DNA of 64,000 nt from Halomonas llamarensis (GTDB lineage Bacteria > Pseudomonadota > Gammaproteobacteria > Pseudomonadales > Halomonadaceae): the NCBI RefSeq assembly GCF_023555005.1, contig NZ_JAMJPJ010000014.1, forward strand, positions 24,662 to 88,661, read 5' to 3'. Of this stretch, positions 1 through 9,100 are shown in pieces. Position 1 is the first letter of the stretch; every line of letters begins with the position of its first letter. The position numbers were made by a program, and so were the translations under genes. Under the pieces are notes generated by a model, which saw only the letters and a list, made by a program, of their open reading frames with translations, searched no databases and had not been told where the DNA came from.

Positions 1-65
1 GCTTCATGACAGATACCGCTGTCATAAAATCTTCATTGAGAAATGTCGCTGCCACTTTTTTCGCT

Positions 66-1253
66 TTATTGCTTTGGCGTTAAACGGCGCACCCCGATGT
101 TACCCACCAGCGATGCGGCTAACATGGTCAGCACCATGGGCCACAGGTGTTCGACTTCAAACAACCCCACCATTACCCCCGCCAACGCCCCAGCACTAAA
201 CTGAATACCACCAAGAAGCGCCGTTGCCGTGGCGCTAATATGGCCAAAGTGATCCAAAAGCGATGAAATCGCATTCGGCGTAATCAAGCCGATCATGCCG
301 GTAAACATCATCACTAATACCACCACAAGCGGTAAGCTCGCCACGCCCAAAAGCGTCATTAGCACCAGCGCGCTAGCCGCCAATAACTGCACGGCTAACC
401 CTAAGCGCAAGTTTTGCTGTGGCGTGCGCTTTTTTAAGAGGTAAATATTGACCCGGTTAGAGAGGGCAATCGCGACAACATTCATGCCAAAAATAAAGGG
501 ATACAGCGCGGGCGATAGCGAAAAATATTGCAAATAAAGAAACGGTGAGGCGGTCACAAAGGCAAACAGGCCCGCAAACGATGCCGCTGCGGCGCAAATA
601 TAGCCCATGCCTGCTTTATGCATCAGCACACTCGCGTAGTTGCGCAGCACTTGCCGTGGTGAGGCGGTGGGCAGCGTCATATCCCGCGTTTCGGGCAAAT
701 GCGTACCTAGTAGCCACAACAAAAACCCCGCGTAGGCGGCCAAAAACACAAAAACCAGCCACCACCCCGCCACGTAGAGCAATAAACTCCCGATCGCCGG
801 GGCGACCAGTGGCGCCAGCATCATAATCATCGCCATCGTGGACATAACCCGTGCAGCTTCACGCCCCTGAAAGCAATCTCGTACAATGGCGGCGGAGTTA
901 ACCACGCAAGCCCCGCCCCCGAGGGCTTGAACAAAACGCCATGCCAGCAATGTCGACAAACTTTCCACCTGCGTGATCATTAAGCTCGCCAACGCAAAGA
1001 CCACCAGGCCCCCCATTAATACCGGCTTGCGCCCGACCCGGTCTGAGAGAGGGCCAAACAACAGCTGCCCCAGCGCAAAACCGAATAAAAACATGCTGAT
1101 TGAGAGTTCCGTATGGTGAATACTCGCGTTAATACTATCCGCCAGTAATGAGATAGCCGGCAAGTACGCATCGATGGCAAAAGGGGCAAGCGCCGTGTTG
1201 GCCGCAACCAACAGCGCGACACGACGTGGGTTAAGCTGCATGACATGTTCCAT
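66..1253 (-). CDS. Bcr/CflA-family MFS drug exporter
   Basis: A 395-residue inner-membrane protein with about twelve hydrophobic segments, as in the major facilitator superfamily. The first segment carries AIDAYLP and the loop after the second carries the MFS motif A, GPLSDRVGRKPV (about residues 67-78). This combination is typical of the Bcr/CflA proton-coupled exporters for bicyclomycin, chloramphenicol and similar drugs. The length matches the family (about 390-400). The gene is complete and is transcribed divergently from the transaldolase gene 128 bases away. The substrate cannot be read from the sequence; family assignment is firm, specificity is inference. Confidence 0.88.
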   Translation of the reverse strand: MEHVMQLNPRRVALLVAANTALAPFAIDAYLPAISLLADSINASIHHTELSISMFLFGFALGQLLFGPLSDRVGRKPVLMGGLVVFALASLMITQVESLSTLLAWRFVQALGGGACVVNSAAIVRDCFQGREAARVMSTMAMIMMLAPLVAPAIGSLLLYVAGWWLVFVFLAAYAGFLLWLLGTHLPETRDMTLPTASPRQVLRNYASVLMHKAGMGYICAAAASFAGLFAFVTASPFLYLQYFSLSPALYPFIFGMNVVAIALSNRVNIYLLKKRTPQQNLRLGLAVQLLAASALVLMTLLGVASLPLVVVLVMMFTGMIGLITPNAISSLLDHFGHISATATALLGGIQFSAGALAGVMVGLFEVEHLWPMVLTMLAASLVGNIGVRRLTPKQ

Positions 1254-1381
1254 TTAATAGTCAATAAACCGGGTAATTAGATAGGCTGCTAAGTATATCG
1301 ACGTAAGCACCCGTTGTCGGCGTCTGTTCGATGCCTGCACACCTTGTTAGAGTAACGATAATAACCCTTAAGGAGCATGAC

Positions 1382-2323
1382 ATGGCGACGAGCCTTCTCT
1401 CACAATTAAAAACGATGACCACCGTGGTGGCGGATACCGGCGACCTTGAGACGATTCGCCGCTTTACTCCGCAGGATGCCACGACCAATCCGTCGCTGAT
1501 TTTACAAGCCGCGCAGCAGGAAGCGCGCCGAGAACGGCTGGCACGCATTGCCCAAGAAAGCACGGATATTGATGAGGCGGTTGACCGTGTTGCCGTGGAT
1601 ATTGGCTGTGAAATCAGCGCGCTGGTACCCGGTTATGTGTCAACGGAAGTCAGCGCACGTCTCTCGTTTGATCGCGAAGCGACGATTAAACGCGCTCACT
1701 CGTTGATCGAGCGCTACCAGCGCGAAGGCGTCGGTGCCGAACGTATTTTGATCAAAGTCGCGTCCACGTGGGAGGGCATCCAAGCGGCAGAAGCACTGGA
1801 ACGCGATGGCATTCGCACTAATCTGACGCTGTTATTTGGCTTCGCCCAGGCACAAGCCTGCGCCGATGCGGGAGCCACCCTGATCTCTCCGTTTGTTGGG
1901 CGTATCCTCGATTGGCATAAAACGCGCCACCCGGATGCCGATTTTAGCGGTGCCAATGACCCCGGCGTTCAGTCAGTCAAGCATATTTACGAGCACTATA
2001 AAGCGCTCGGCTACGCCACCATCGTGATGGGCGCCAGCTTTCGCAATATCGGGGAGATTCAGGCGCTGGCGGGCTGCGACCGATTAACGATTTCGCCTAA
2101 ATTGCTGGATGAACTCGACCAGCAGCAAGGTGAACTTTCTAGAAAGCTGTGCCCGCTAGATGCTGACCGCAAGCCAGGTGATCCGCTTGACCAAGCAAGC
2201 TTTCGCTGGGCAATGAACGAAGACGAGATGGCCAGTGACAAACTGGCGGAGGGGATTCGCAAGTTTATGGCCGACCAGCATCAACTGGAAACGTTACTCG
2301 GCGAATTGCGTCAAAAAGCGTAA
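1382..2323 (+). CDS. tal: Transaldolase
   Basis: Transfers a dihydroxyacetone unit from sedoheptulose 7-phosphate to glyceraldehyde 3-phosphate in the cytosolic non-oxidative pentose phosphate pathway. The 313-residue product is close to TalB length. Visible family motifs are DATTNPSL (about 32-39) and [11 protein letters not shown], whose Lys125 is the Schiff-base lysine. The ATG at 1382 is chosen because AAGGAG lies six bases upstream (1370-1375); an in-frame upstream ATG at 1331 lacks such a site and would add 17 residues unlike the family. A hairpin follows the stop codon. No neighbouring pentose phosphate genes are present. Confidence 0.95.
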   Translation: MATSLLSQLKTMTTVVADTGDLETIRRFTPQDATTNPSLILQAAQQEARRERLARIAQESTDIDEAVDRVAVDIGCEISALVPGYVSTEVSARLSFDREATIKRAHSLIERYQREGVGAERILIKVASTWEGIQAAEALERDGIRTNLTLLFGFAQAQACADAGATLISPFVGRILDWHKTRHPDADFSGANDPGVQSVKHIYEHYKALGYATIVMGASFRNIGEIQALAGCDRLTISPKLLDELDQQQGELSRKLCPLDADRKPGDPLDQASFRWAMNEDEMASDKLAEGIRKFMADQHQLETLLGELRQKA

Positions 2324-2341
2324 GGAGCTAATCAAGATGCT

Positions 2342-2365
2342 AAAAGGCAGGTTTGCCTGCCTTTT
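2342..2365. terminator. Hairpin between convergent tal and STAS genes
   Basis: Perfect 10-bp stem AAAAGGCAGG / CCTGCCTTTT with a four-base loop, 18 bases after the tal stop and 17 bases beyond the end of the minus-strand STAS gene. The A/T ends of the stem give a short U tract in either direction, so it could serve both convergent genes. Confidence 0.7.
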
Positions 2366-2382
2366 AGCCTCGGCAACGCTGC

Positions 2383-2901
2383 TTACGTTGGCGGTTTCGA
2401 GTCTGACTCTTGCGACTCTAGCATTTCGACAAGCGGCTGAAACTGCTCGCGATTGTGATCATTGATATGCATTAAAATGCGATGCGCTTCCAGAATGCGA
2501 TTGCGCAAGCCTTCTTCATCAGTCGGCACTTCAGGAAGTTCTTCCTCAGCACTGGGCAGGTTGTCGGCTAAGGGCTCTTGCATCAGCGTAAAAAAGCGCG
2601 CAAAGCCCATCACATCAAGCATTTGACGTACATCGGGGTTATCCACGATGATGGTCGGTGACTGTTCTAAACGCCCTTTTACCGCCATCGCCACTTTGGC
2701 CAGAAAGCCCAGCGCTGTGGAGTCCACATTTGTGGCCTCTCGCAGATCAATCATCAGCGCCTTCAGCCCTGGCGTTTGCGCTAACTGCTGTGCTTGGCTA
2801 TCAAGCGTGGCACATAGCGTCAAGCGCACGTCACCGCTGAGCTTTAACACGAAAACACCGGAGTCGAACGCCGCTTTGATGCGGCCTTCTTCAATCAGCA
2901 T
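2383..2901 (-). CDS. STAS-domain anti-sigma factor antagonist
   Basis: A 172-residue protein whose first about 105 residues form a STAS domain like SpoIIAA/RsbV and the pseudomonad HsbA/RssC proteins. The loop D60-S61-T62-A63-L64-G65 is the usual phosphorylation site, with Ser61 the likely acceptor. The C-terminal 70 residues are acidic and helical-looking, with no domain I recognise. ATG 2901 was chosen over an upstream TTG (2907). The gene overlaps the end of the phosphatase gene by 11 bases, so the two are almost certainly translationally coupled. The phosphatase would dephosphorylate this protein so that it can bind an anti-sigma factor; that target is not in the window. Confidence 0.85.
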   Translation of the reverse strand: MLIEEGRIKAAFDSGVFVLKLSGDVRLTLCATLDSQAQQLAQTPGLKALMIDLREATNVDSTALGFLAKVAMAVKGRLEQSPTIIVDNPDVRQMLDVMGFARFFTLMQEPLADNLPSAEEELPEVPTDEEGLRNRILEAHRILMHINDHNREQFQPLVEMLESQESDSKPPT

Positions 2902-4087
2902 GACCAAATCCGCTCACCATCATGATTGTCAGATCATCGGGCAGAGCATTGCGGTCGGGGCTGTCTCTGTCGTCTAACACCTCCGCGTAGGAGATGTGAG
3001 CGCTAGTGACCGCTAACCGATCGTGCAATTGCTCAAGCGTGGCACTCTCACTTACTAAATGCTCAAGTTCCTTGAGCCGCGAGTCGAGTGTATCACCCGG
3101 CAAGCATTCCAAGACACCATCTGAACACAGCCAGAGAGTAAATTGAGGCGGTAACTCACAACTCAGCGCAGGGTAGTCAATATCAGGAAAAAGCCCTACC
3201 GGCATCCCCTCCCCTTCTAAGCGCACAAGCTGACCATTGGCGTGCAGCAACGGCATAGGCAATTGCGCACCGAGGGAATAGTGCAGCGTCTGCGCTTGAT
3301 GGTCAATCACGCCGACAAAAAGCGTGGCATGTTTACCAATATCGGTCCCTTGAAGCTCGCGATTAAGGGCCGCCAACCAATCAGCGGGTAAGCGCTCCGG
3401 GTGCTTGCCGTTCCATTCACTTAGCCAGCGGTTACACAAATACTTCAACAACACGGTCACAAAAGCGGAAGACGCCCCATGACCCGACACATCCGCGAAG
3501 TAAAAGGCACTGTAGCGCTCGTTGTAGCGCTGATAGTCGAGGAAATCACCCGATAAGTAGAGCGACGGCGCAAACCAGTAATCATAATAGACGCCGTTAA
3601 TGACTTTTGGATGTACCGGTAGCAACCGACGTTGAATATGCCCGCCACTTTGCTGATCCATTCGCAGCAACGCAAGATGCGTTTCCAGGCTTTCATTCAG
3701 CTCCGCCAACCGCTCACGGTCACGTTCGCGCTCAAGCGCTAGGGTGTGAAGCTCAATGGCTTTACGAATCATACGGCGTAACAGTTCCGCGTGCCGCAGC
3801 GGGTGTACAATGTAATCCACCAAGCCAACATCGACCGCTTTAATCAGATCGGCGTCTTGGCGCGAGTCGCTTACCACCAGCGTCGGTAAGCAGCGTGTTA
3901 GCTGCGACCACTGCTGACGCGGCACCGCACGCGCATGTGCAACGATCAATGCTGTTTCTATAGGCAAGTGGTCGATGCTATCAGCGGCGTATACGCCCAT
4001 GTCTTTGCAGGTGATCGCCTCAGCAAGAGCATTGCGCTCTTCACCAGGCTCGTCAATGACTGCAATCAGCTGCTTAGAACGCTGCAT
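2891..4087 (-). CDS. Receiver-like/PP2C (RsbU-SpoIIE type) serine phosphatase
   Basis: 398 residues: an N-terminal receiver-fold domain (about 1-110), a coiled linker (about 110-150) and a PP2C-type SpoIIE phosphatase domain (about 165-398). The phosphatase metal-binding residues are visible in SGDFLD (Asp181), FADVSGHG (Asp199), LCSDGVLE and LPDDLTIM. It closely resembles the pseudomonad RssB/HsbR phosphatases that act on a STAS partner. The receiver is degenerate: the strand that normally ends in the phospho-acceptor Asp reads LIVAHARAVP (His51) and the conserved Lys is replaced in YIVHPL (His95). It therefore probably does not receive phosphate in the usual way. It lies 8 bases after mlaA and overlaps the STAS gene. 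Confidence 0.85.
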   Translation of the reverse strand: MQRSKQLIAVIDEPGEERNALAEAITCKDMGVYAADSIDHLPIETALIVAHARAVPRQQWSQLTRCLPTLVVSDSRQDADLIKAVDVGLVDYIVHPLRHAELLRRMIRKAIELHTLALERERDRERLAELNESLETHLALLRMDQQSGGHIQRRLLPVHPKVINGVYYDYWFAPSLYLSGDFLDYQRYNERYSAFYFADVSGHGASSAFVTVLLKYLCNRWLSEWNGKHPERLPADWLAALNRELQGTDIGKHATLFVGVIDHQAQTLHYSLGAQLPMPLLHANGQLVRLEGEGMPVGLFPDIDYPALSCELPPQFTLWLCSDGVLECLPGDTLDSRLKELEHLVSESATLEQLHDRLAVTSAHISYAEVLDDRDSPDRNALPDDLTIMMVSGFGHAD

Positions 4088-4095
4088 GAAAAACC

Positions 4096-4902
4096 TCAGT
4101 CAGCGCCATTTTCTTCAAAGTCGGCGTCATTAAAATCCGCGTCATCAAATTCAAAGTCATCTGCGGCAAAGGGGTCCTCGCCCAATTCGCCATCGTTTAT
4201 TTCAAACTGGCGGTTTTGCAGGTAGGCATCACGAATAAAGCGGTAGCGGTCACCTTGAATCATCGCTTCACGATCCAGCAACCCAGCGCGCGTATCGATC
4301 ACGTCTAACACCAACAAGGCAATTTCCGTCGTCTCATCATTTAAATACATGACAGGGTCGGCAGCGAAGTTTGCAGGTAAGCCTGTCGTATCACGCAACG
4401 TACTCGGCCCTAACAGCGGCAGCATTAAGTAACGCGAGTCTTCCCAGCCCCAAACGGCAAGCGTCTGGCCAAAGTCTTCCTTATCACCGGTAATTTCCAT
4501 CTTGGTGGCAACATCAAAGAGCCCACCGACGCCCACCGTAGAGTTGATAATTAAGCGCGAAGTGGAAAGGCTGGCGTTTCTTCCCTTTCCCTGTAACAGG
4601 CTATTAACTACCGTTCGCACCTCCCCCAGGTTAGCAAAAAAGTTACCCACACTGGTTTCTACCGGGTCGGGGGTCACGGTGCGATAACCGCGCGCCACCG
4701 GCTTTAATGCATAGCGGTCAAGCACATCATTAAAGACAAAAACACGCCGATTGAAATCTTCCCAAGGGTCTTCTGGGTGCGGCGCTCCGGCGGTTTGCGA
4801 ACTGGCACAGCCGACTAAAAACACCGTTAAGCCCAGCGTAAGGGGGAACCACTTGGCGCGCTGCAGGCATTCCTTCGCGCGCGAGTAAAAAATCGTCGAC
4901 AT
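4096..4902 (-). CDS. mlaA: Outer-membrane lipoprotein MlaA (VacJ)
   Basis: Outer-membrane component of the Mla system, which removes misplaced phospholipids from the outer leaflet and hands them to periplasmic MlaC. A lipoprotein signal ends in L-V-G-C (Cys32), followed by the MlaA block DPWEDFNRRVFVFND and, later, DFGQTLAVWG. The start at 4902 is preferred over ATG 4908 because GAGGGAA sits about 7 bases upstream of it. The C-terminus ends in an acidic tail built from repeated D-A-D-F units not typical of MlaA. The other mla genes are not in this window. It heads an apparent operon with the phosphatase and STAS genes. Confidence 0.92.
   Translation of the reverse strand: MSTIFYSRAKECLQRAKWFPLTLGLTVFLVGCASSQTAGAPHPEDPWEDFNRRVFVFNDVLDRYALKPVARGYRTVTPDPVETSVGNFFANLGEVRTVVNSLLQGKGRNASLSTSRLIINSTVGVGGLFDVATKMEITGDKEDFGQTLAVWGWEDSRYLMLPLLGPSTLRDTTGLPANFAADPVMYLNDETTEIALLVLDVIDTRAGLLDREAMIQGDRYRFIRDAYLQNRQFEINDGELGEDPFAADDFEFDDADFNDADFEENGAD
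4111..4161. repeat. 15-bp tandem repeat coding the acidic tail of MlaA
   Basis: Degenerate 15-base units, for example GTCATTAAAATCCGC (4126-4140) and GTCATCAAATTCAAA (4141-4155), with partial copies on both sides. They are in frame and encode the D-D-A-D-F / N-D-A-D-F repeats at the protein end. Confidence 0.6.
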
Positions 4903-4936
4903 GAGCATTTCCCTCTAAAATGTCCTCTCAAACAGA

Positions 4937-6058
4937 TTAAACGCGCTGCAGTATGATGCTCCCGGCACTGTAACCCGCGCCGAAGGAACAGATTACGCCG
5001 ATATCACCGCTGACAAGCCCTTCTCGGTGCAGGTGAAACGCAATGATTGAGCCTGCTGAGCTGGTATTGGCGTAGCGATCAAGAATAATCGGCGCTTGTA
5101 TTTCATCGGGGTCAATGCCCAGCACTTTGCGTGCAATCAAGTCATTCATGTGGCGGTTGGCTTGGTGCAGCCACATACGCTTTAGATCAGCACTATTAAG
5201 CGCTAGCGACGTCAAGTGTTGGGTAATCAGTTTTGCCACCAACGGGCAAACCTCTTTGAACACGCGCCGACCTTCCTGAACAAACAGCTTATCGGATGCT
5301 AGCGGGTCACTGTCCATTACACGATTTAAAAAGCCCGCGTTATTGCGGATAGCGTTTGAAAAACGCGTCACAAGCTTGGTGCCTAAGACTTCGTACTGCT
5401 CCGACGCCGTCGCCACATGCTTGCTTTCTAGTACCACGGCCGTACAAGCATCGCCGAAAATAAAGTGGCTGTCACGGTCTCGAAAGTTTAAATGTGCTGA
5501 GCAGATCTCAGGATTGACCACCAACGCCCGTTTTACACTGCCGGATACAATCGCGTTGGTAGCTGTTTCAATCGCAAACGTCGCCGAACTACAGGCCACG
5601 TTCATGTCAAAACCATACCCCTGCGCGCCCAACGCATCTTGCACTTCCACGGCAACCGCCGGATAGGCTCGCTCTAAATTGGAGCAGCCCACAATAACAA
5701 GCTCGATATCCTGCGCGTCCACCCCGGCGGTTTGAAGCGCTTGCGTCGCCGCATTAAGCGCCATATCGCATTGGACAGAAGGCTCGTCATCACTTCGCTG
5801 AGGGAGCTTAGGGCGCATCCGCTGTGGGTCTAGAATGCCATCGGCATCAAGCACATAGCGGCTTTTGATGCCGGAGGCTTTCTCAATAAATTCACTGCTT
5901 GAGTAGGCTAGCGACTCGCACTCGCCAGCGGCAATCGCCTCGGCGTTGCGTGCGTTCTCTTGTTCTACCCAGGTATTGAACGACGCGACCAGCGCGTCGT
6001 TGCCAATGGCGTGTTCCGGCGTGTAGAGACCTGTACCGGTAATCACCACATCTGTCAT
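4937..6058 (-). CDS. FabH-like beta-ketoacyl-ACP synthase III
   Basis: 373-residue thiolase-fold condensing enzyme. The Cys-His-Asn triad of KAS III is present: NVACSSAT (Cys156), WLHQANRHM (His298) and RYANTSSAG (Asn331), with the C-terminal glycine loop GAGYSAGS. It is longer than E. coli FabH (317) because of an extra segment after the N-terminal strand, as in a separate FabH-like group found in pseudomonads. It probably condenses an acyl-CoA with malonyl-ACP, either to prime fatty acid synthesis or to divert beta-oxidation intermediates; substrate is inference. Start 6058 is chosen for the upstream AGGAG; an in-frame ATG at 6109 is less likely. Confidence 0.85.
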   Translation of the reverse strand: MTDVVITGTGLYTPEHAIGNDALVASFNTWVEQENARNAEAIAAGECESLAYSSSEFIEKASGIKSRYVLDADGILDPQRMRPKLPQRSDDEPSVQCDMALNAATQALQTAGVDAQDIELVIVGCSNLERAYPAVAVEVQDALGAQGYGFDMNVACSSATFAIETATNAIVSGSVKRALVVNPEICSAHLNFRDRDSHFIFGDACTAVVLESKHVATASEQYEVLGTKLVTRFSNAIRNNAGFLNRVMDSDPLASDKLFVQEGRRVFKEVCPLVAKLITQHLTSLALNSADLKRMWLHQANRHMNDLIARKVLGIDPDEIQAPIILDRYANTSSAGSIIAFHLHREGLVSGDIGVICSFGAGYSAGSIILQRV

Positions 6059-6198
6059 GCCTATCTCCTCTCGGCGAGTGCCGCGTCTTACCGCAATAAG
6101 CGGACTCATGTTGCGTTACCAGCAGCGCCGATAGCGTTACTGTGTGCTTTTCGCGGCGGTTTGGCTAGCGCTTTCCCATGCGCCTACCGTAAGCGTAA

Positions 6199-9100
6199 CT
6201 ACGCGTCCGTTATCGCCTGCCAATGTTTTTCCAAACGCTTAACCGAGACCGGCATTTTGGTACCCATCTGCTGAGCAAACAGTGAAACACGTAGTTCTTG
6301 TAGCCACCAACCAAAGGCGACAAGCGTCGGGTCTTCCACATTCCCCCGCCGCTGAGACTCGCGGCGCGCATCCCAGCGTACTTCTAACGCCTGGACTTCG
6401 CTCATCAACAGCTGATCGCGACCGCGCTCGCGGGGGGCTTTTTCTAACCGAATCAACGCTGCCTGCATATAGCGCGGATACTCCGCCAGCCACTCACCGG
6501 CATCACAAATAAAACCGGGGTAAACCAGTCGCTGCATCTGCGCTTTGATATCGCTATACGTTAACGCTAAGGCAAAGTTTAGCTGGCCTTTTAACTGTTT
6601 GCTGACGTCTAGGTGCGCTTTTAACGCGGCGTCTGCTTGTGCCAGTAGCTGCTCAGCATACGGGACCAACGCATCTCGGCAGCCTTCAAGGCGCGCCGAA
6701 AGCTCACCTGAAGCGCGCGGCAGCGGGTCAACTGCGACCACTTGGGCAAACGTCGCCCGCACCAAATCGTCGATCAACGCCTGCTTGCTACCCACCTTGG
6801 CAAACAGCAGCGCGCAGGTCTCCACCCCGCGTAGGCGCTTGATGGCTTTTACCTGATCAGGGCATTTCGCCATCGCCAGGCGCGCCACGCCATCACGGTG
6901 GGCTGCCTCCGCCTTTGCGGGATGATCAAAAAGCGCTACGTTGAATTGATCGTTTTCACTCACCAGCGCCGGGTACGCCTCCACGCGAATACCCGCCTGC
7001 TCGGTGACTTTCGATTCGGGCAGCGGCTTATCGGGAAGCTCGGCCACAGCGGGCGCTGTGCTTGCTTGCGCAGCGAGCGCCTGGGCACCGGCACTTGCCG
7101 CCTCTTCAAAGCGTTTTTCCAGCGCGCGCGCATCGCGGCCTTGACCCAACACCTTACCCGCGTGATTGACCACCCGCACGTTCATGATCAAGTGCGGCTC
7201 TAGCTGATCCCAACGCCAATCATCGGGATGCACGCGGACACCCGTGCGACGGCGAATAAACTCGCCTAACGCTTCCGTCAGCGGGCGCTCGCCGGGCACC
7301 AGTGTCTCCATTGCCGCATCGACCCAATCGGGGATCGGCACCACCTGACGGCGGATCGACTTAGGCAGCGATTTCATCAACGCAATGCACTTCTCACGCA
7401 ACAGCCCAGATACTAACCACTCTAGCGCATGGACGGGCAACTGCGGCAACATCGCCGCTGGCACGGTGATGGTTACGCCGTCGTCTTCCGCCCCTGGGGC
7501 AAAATGGTAGCTTAACGGATAGCTAACGCCACCCAGCGTTAAATGATCGGGGTACTGCGTCTTGGTGATTTCTTTCGCATCGCGAGCTTTCAACGTTTCC
7601 AAGTCGAGCTTTAACGCATTGGGATCATCGCGCTCGAGCTGTTGGCGCCAATGCTCAAAGCCTTTGCCATTGACGATATCGACTGGGATACGCTCGTCGT
7701 AAAAAGCAAAAAGCGTTTCTTCATCGACCAAAATGTCGCGCTTACGTGCGCGGTCTTCCAAATCGGTCACTTCATTGATCAGGGCGCGGTTATGGGCAAA
7801 GAATTCGCCCTGAGTGCGAAATTCGCCTTCGACCAACGCACGGCGGATAAATAGCTCGCGCGACTCCTCAGGGGCGATAGGGCCATAATGCACTCGGCGC
7901 CCGGTCACAATCGGCAAGCCAAAAAGCGTTACCTGCTCTTTAGCCACGACCTGGGCACGCTTCATCTCCCAGTGTGGGTCAGAATAGCTGCGCTTGACCA
8001 GATGTTGGGCCTGAGGCTCGATCCAGGTCGGGTCGATCTTGGCCACGGTACGGGCAAAAAGCCGCGAGGTCTCAACCAGCTCAAAGGCCATCACCCATTT
8101 AGGCGATTTCTTGGCCAGCCCGGAGCCGGGGTGAATCATGAACTTACGGTTACGCGCGCCGAGATATTCGCGGTTTTCGGTCAAAAGCCCTAAATTCGAT
8201 AAAAGCCCAGATAACAATGATTGGTGCAGCTTGCCCGAGGTTTTGCGCCGCACCTGACGCGCTTGCTCTTCGCTCTGTTCGGGGTCATTTGGCAGCGGCG
8301 CTGGCACGTCGATCTCCATATCGCGTAGTAGTTGGCGCAGCTGACGGAAGGTATCGTGCCATTCGCGCACGCGCAGGTAGTTAATATAGTGCTCGCGGCA
8401 CCAGCGCCGCAGCTGATTGTTGGATAACGCCTCGCGGGCATTTTCCACGCCGTGCCACAGGTTCAAAAGCGCGACGAAATCGGAATCCGGGTCGTGCCAA
8501 CGCTGGTGCGCTTGATCCGCCGCCTGACGCTTATCCGCGGGGCGATCACGAGGGTCCTGAATCGCCAGCGCCGAGACCACCACCAGCACATCGCGCAAAC
8601 TGCCACGCTCAGCCCCCTCAAGCACCATGCGCGCGAGCCGCGGGTCGATAGGCAGTCGCGCTAATTTGCGCCCAAGCTTGGTCAGCCGCTGCGCTTCGCT
8701 CACCGCGCCAAGCTCGAAGAGCAAGCGAAAGCCATCCTTGACGAAGCGGCTATCCGGCGGGTCAACGAACGGGAAGTCCTCGATTTCGCCTAGCTTAAGC
8801 GCCAGCATCGAAAGAATCACAGAGGCAAGGTTGGTGCGCTGGATTTCCGGGTCGGTAAACTCAGGCCGCGAGAGAAAATCGTCTTCGTCGTAGAGGCGAA
8901 TGCACACCCCTTCCGCGATACGCCCGCAGCGGCCCTTACGTTGGTTCGCGCTCGCCTGGCTGACGGGCTCAACGGGTAGGCGCTGAATTTTGGCGCGGTA
9001 ACTGTAACGGCTAATACGCACTAAGCCGGGGTCGATGACGTAACGAATACCGGGCACGGTGAGCGAGGTTTCCGCCACGTTAGTGGCCAGCACGATGCGA

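Noticed and set aside
1..65. Inverted repeat ATGACAG / CTGTCAT (6-12, 19-25) as a terminator of the exporter gene
   Set aside because: The stem is short and no T tract follows on either strand; too close to the window edge to judge.
2235..2465. Small hydrophobic reading frame across the tal end and the following hairpin
   Set aside because: It overlaps tal out of frame, runs through the terminator and into the opposite-strand STAS gene. The apparent hydrophobic stretch is the terminator and antisense sequence.
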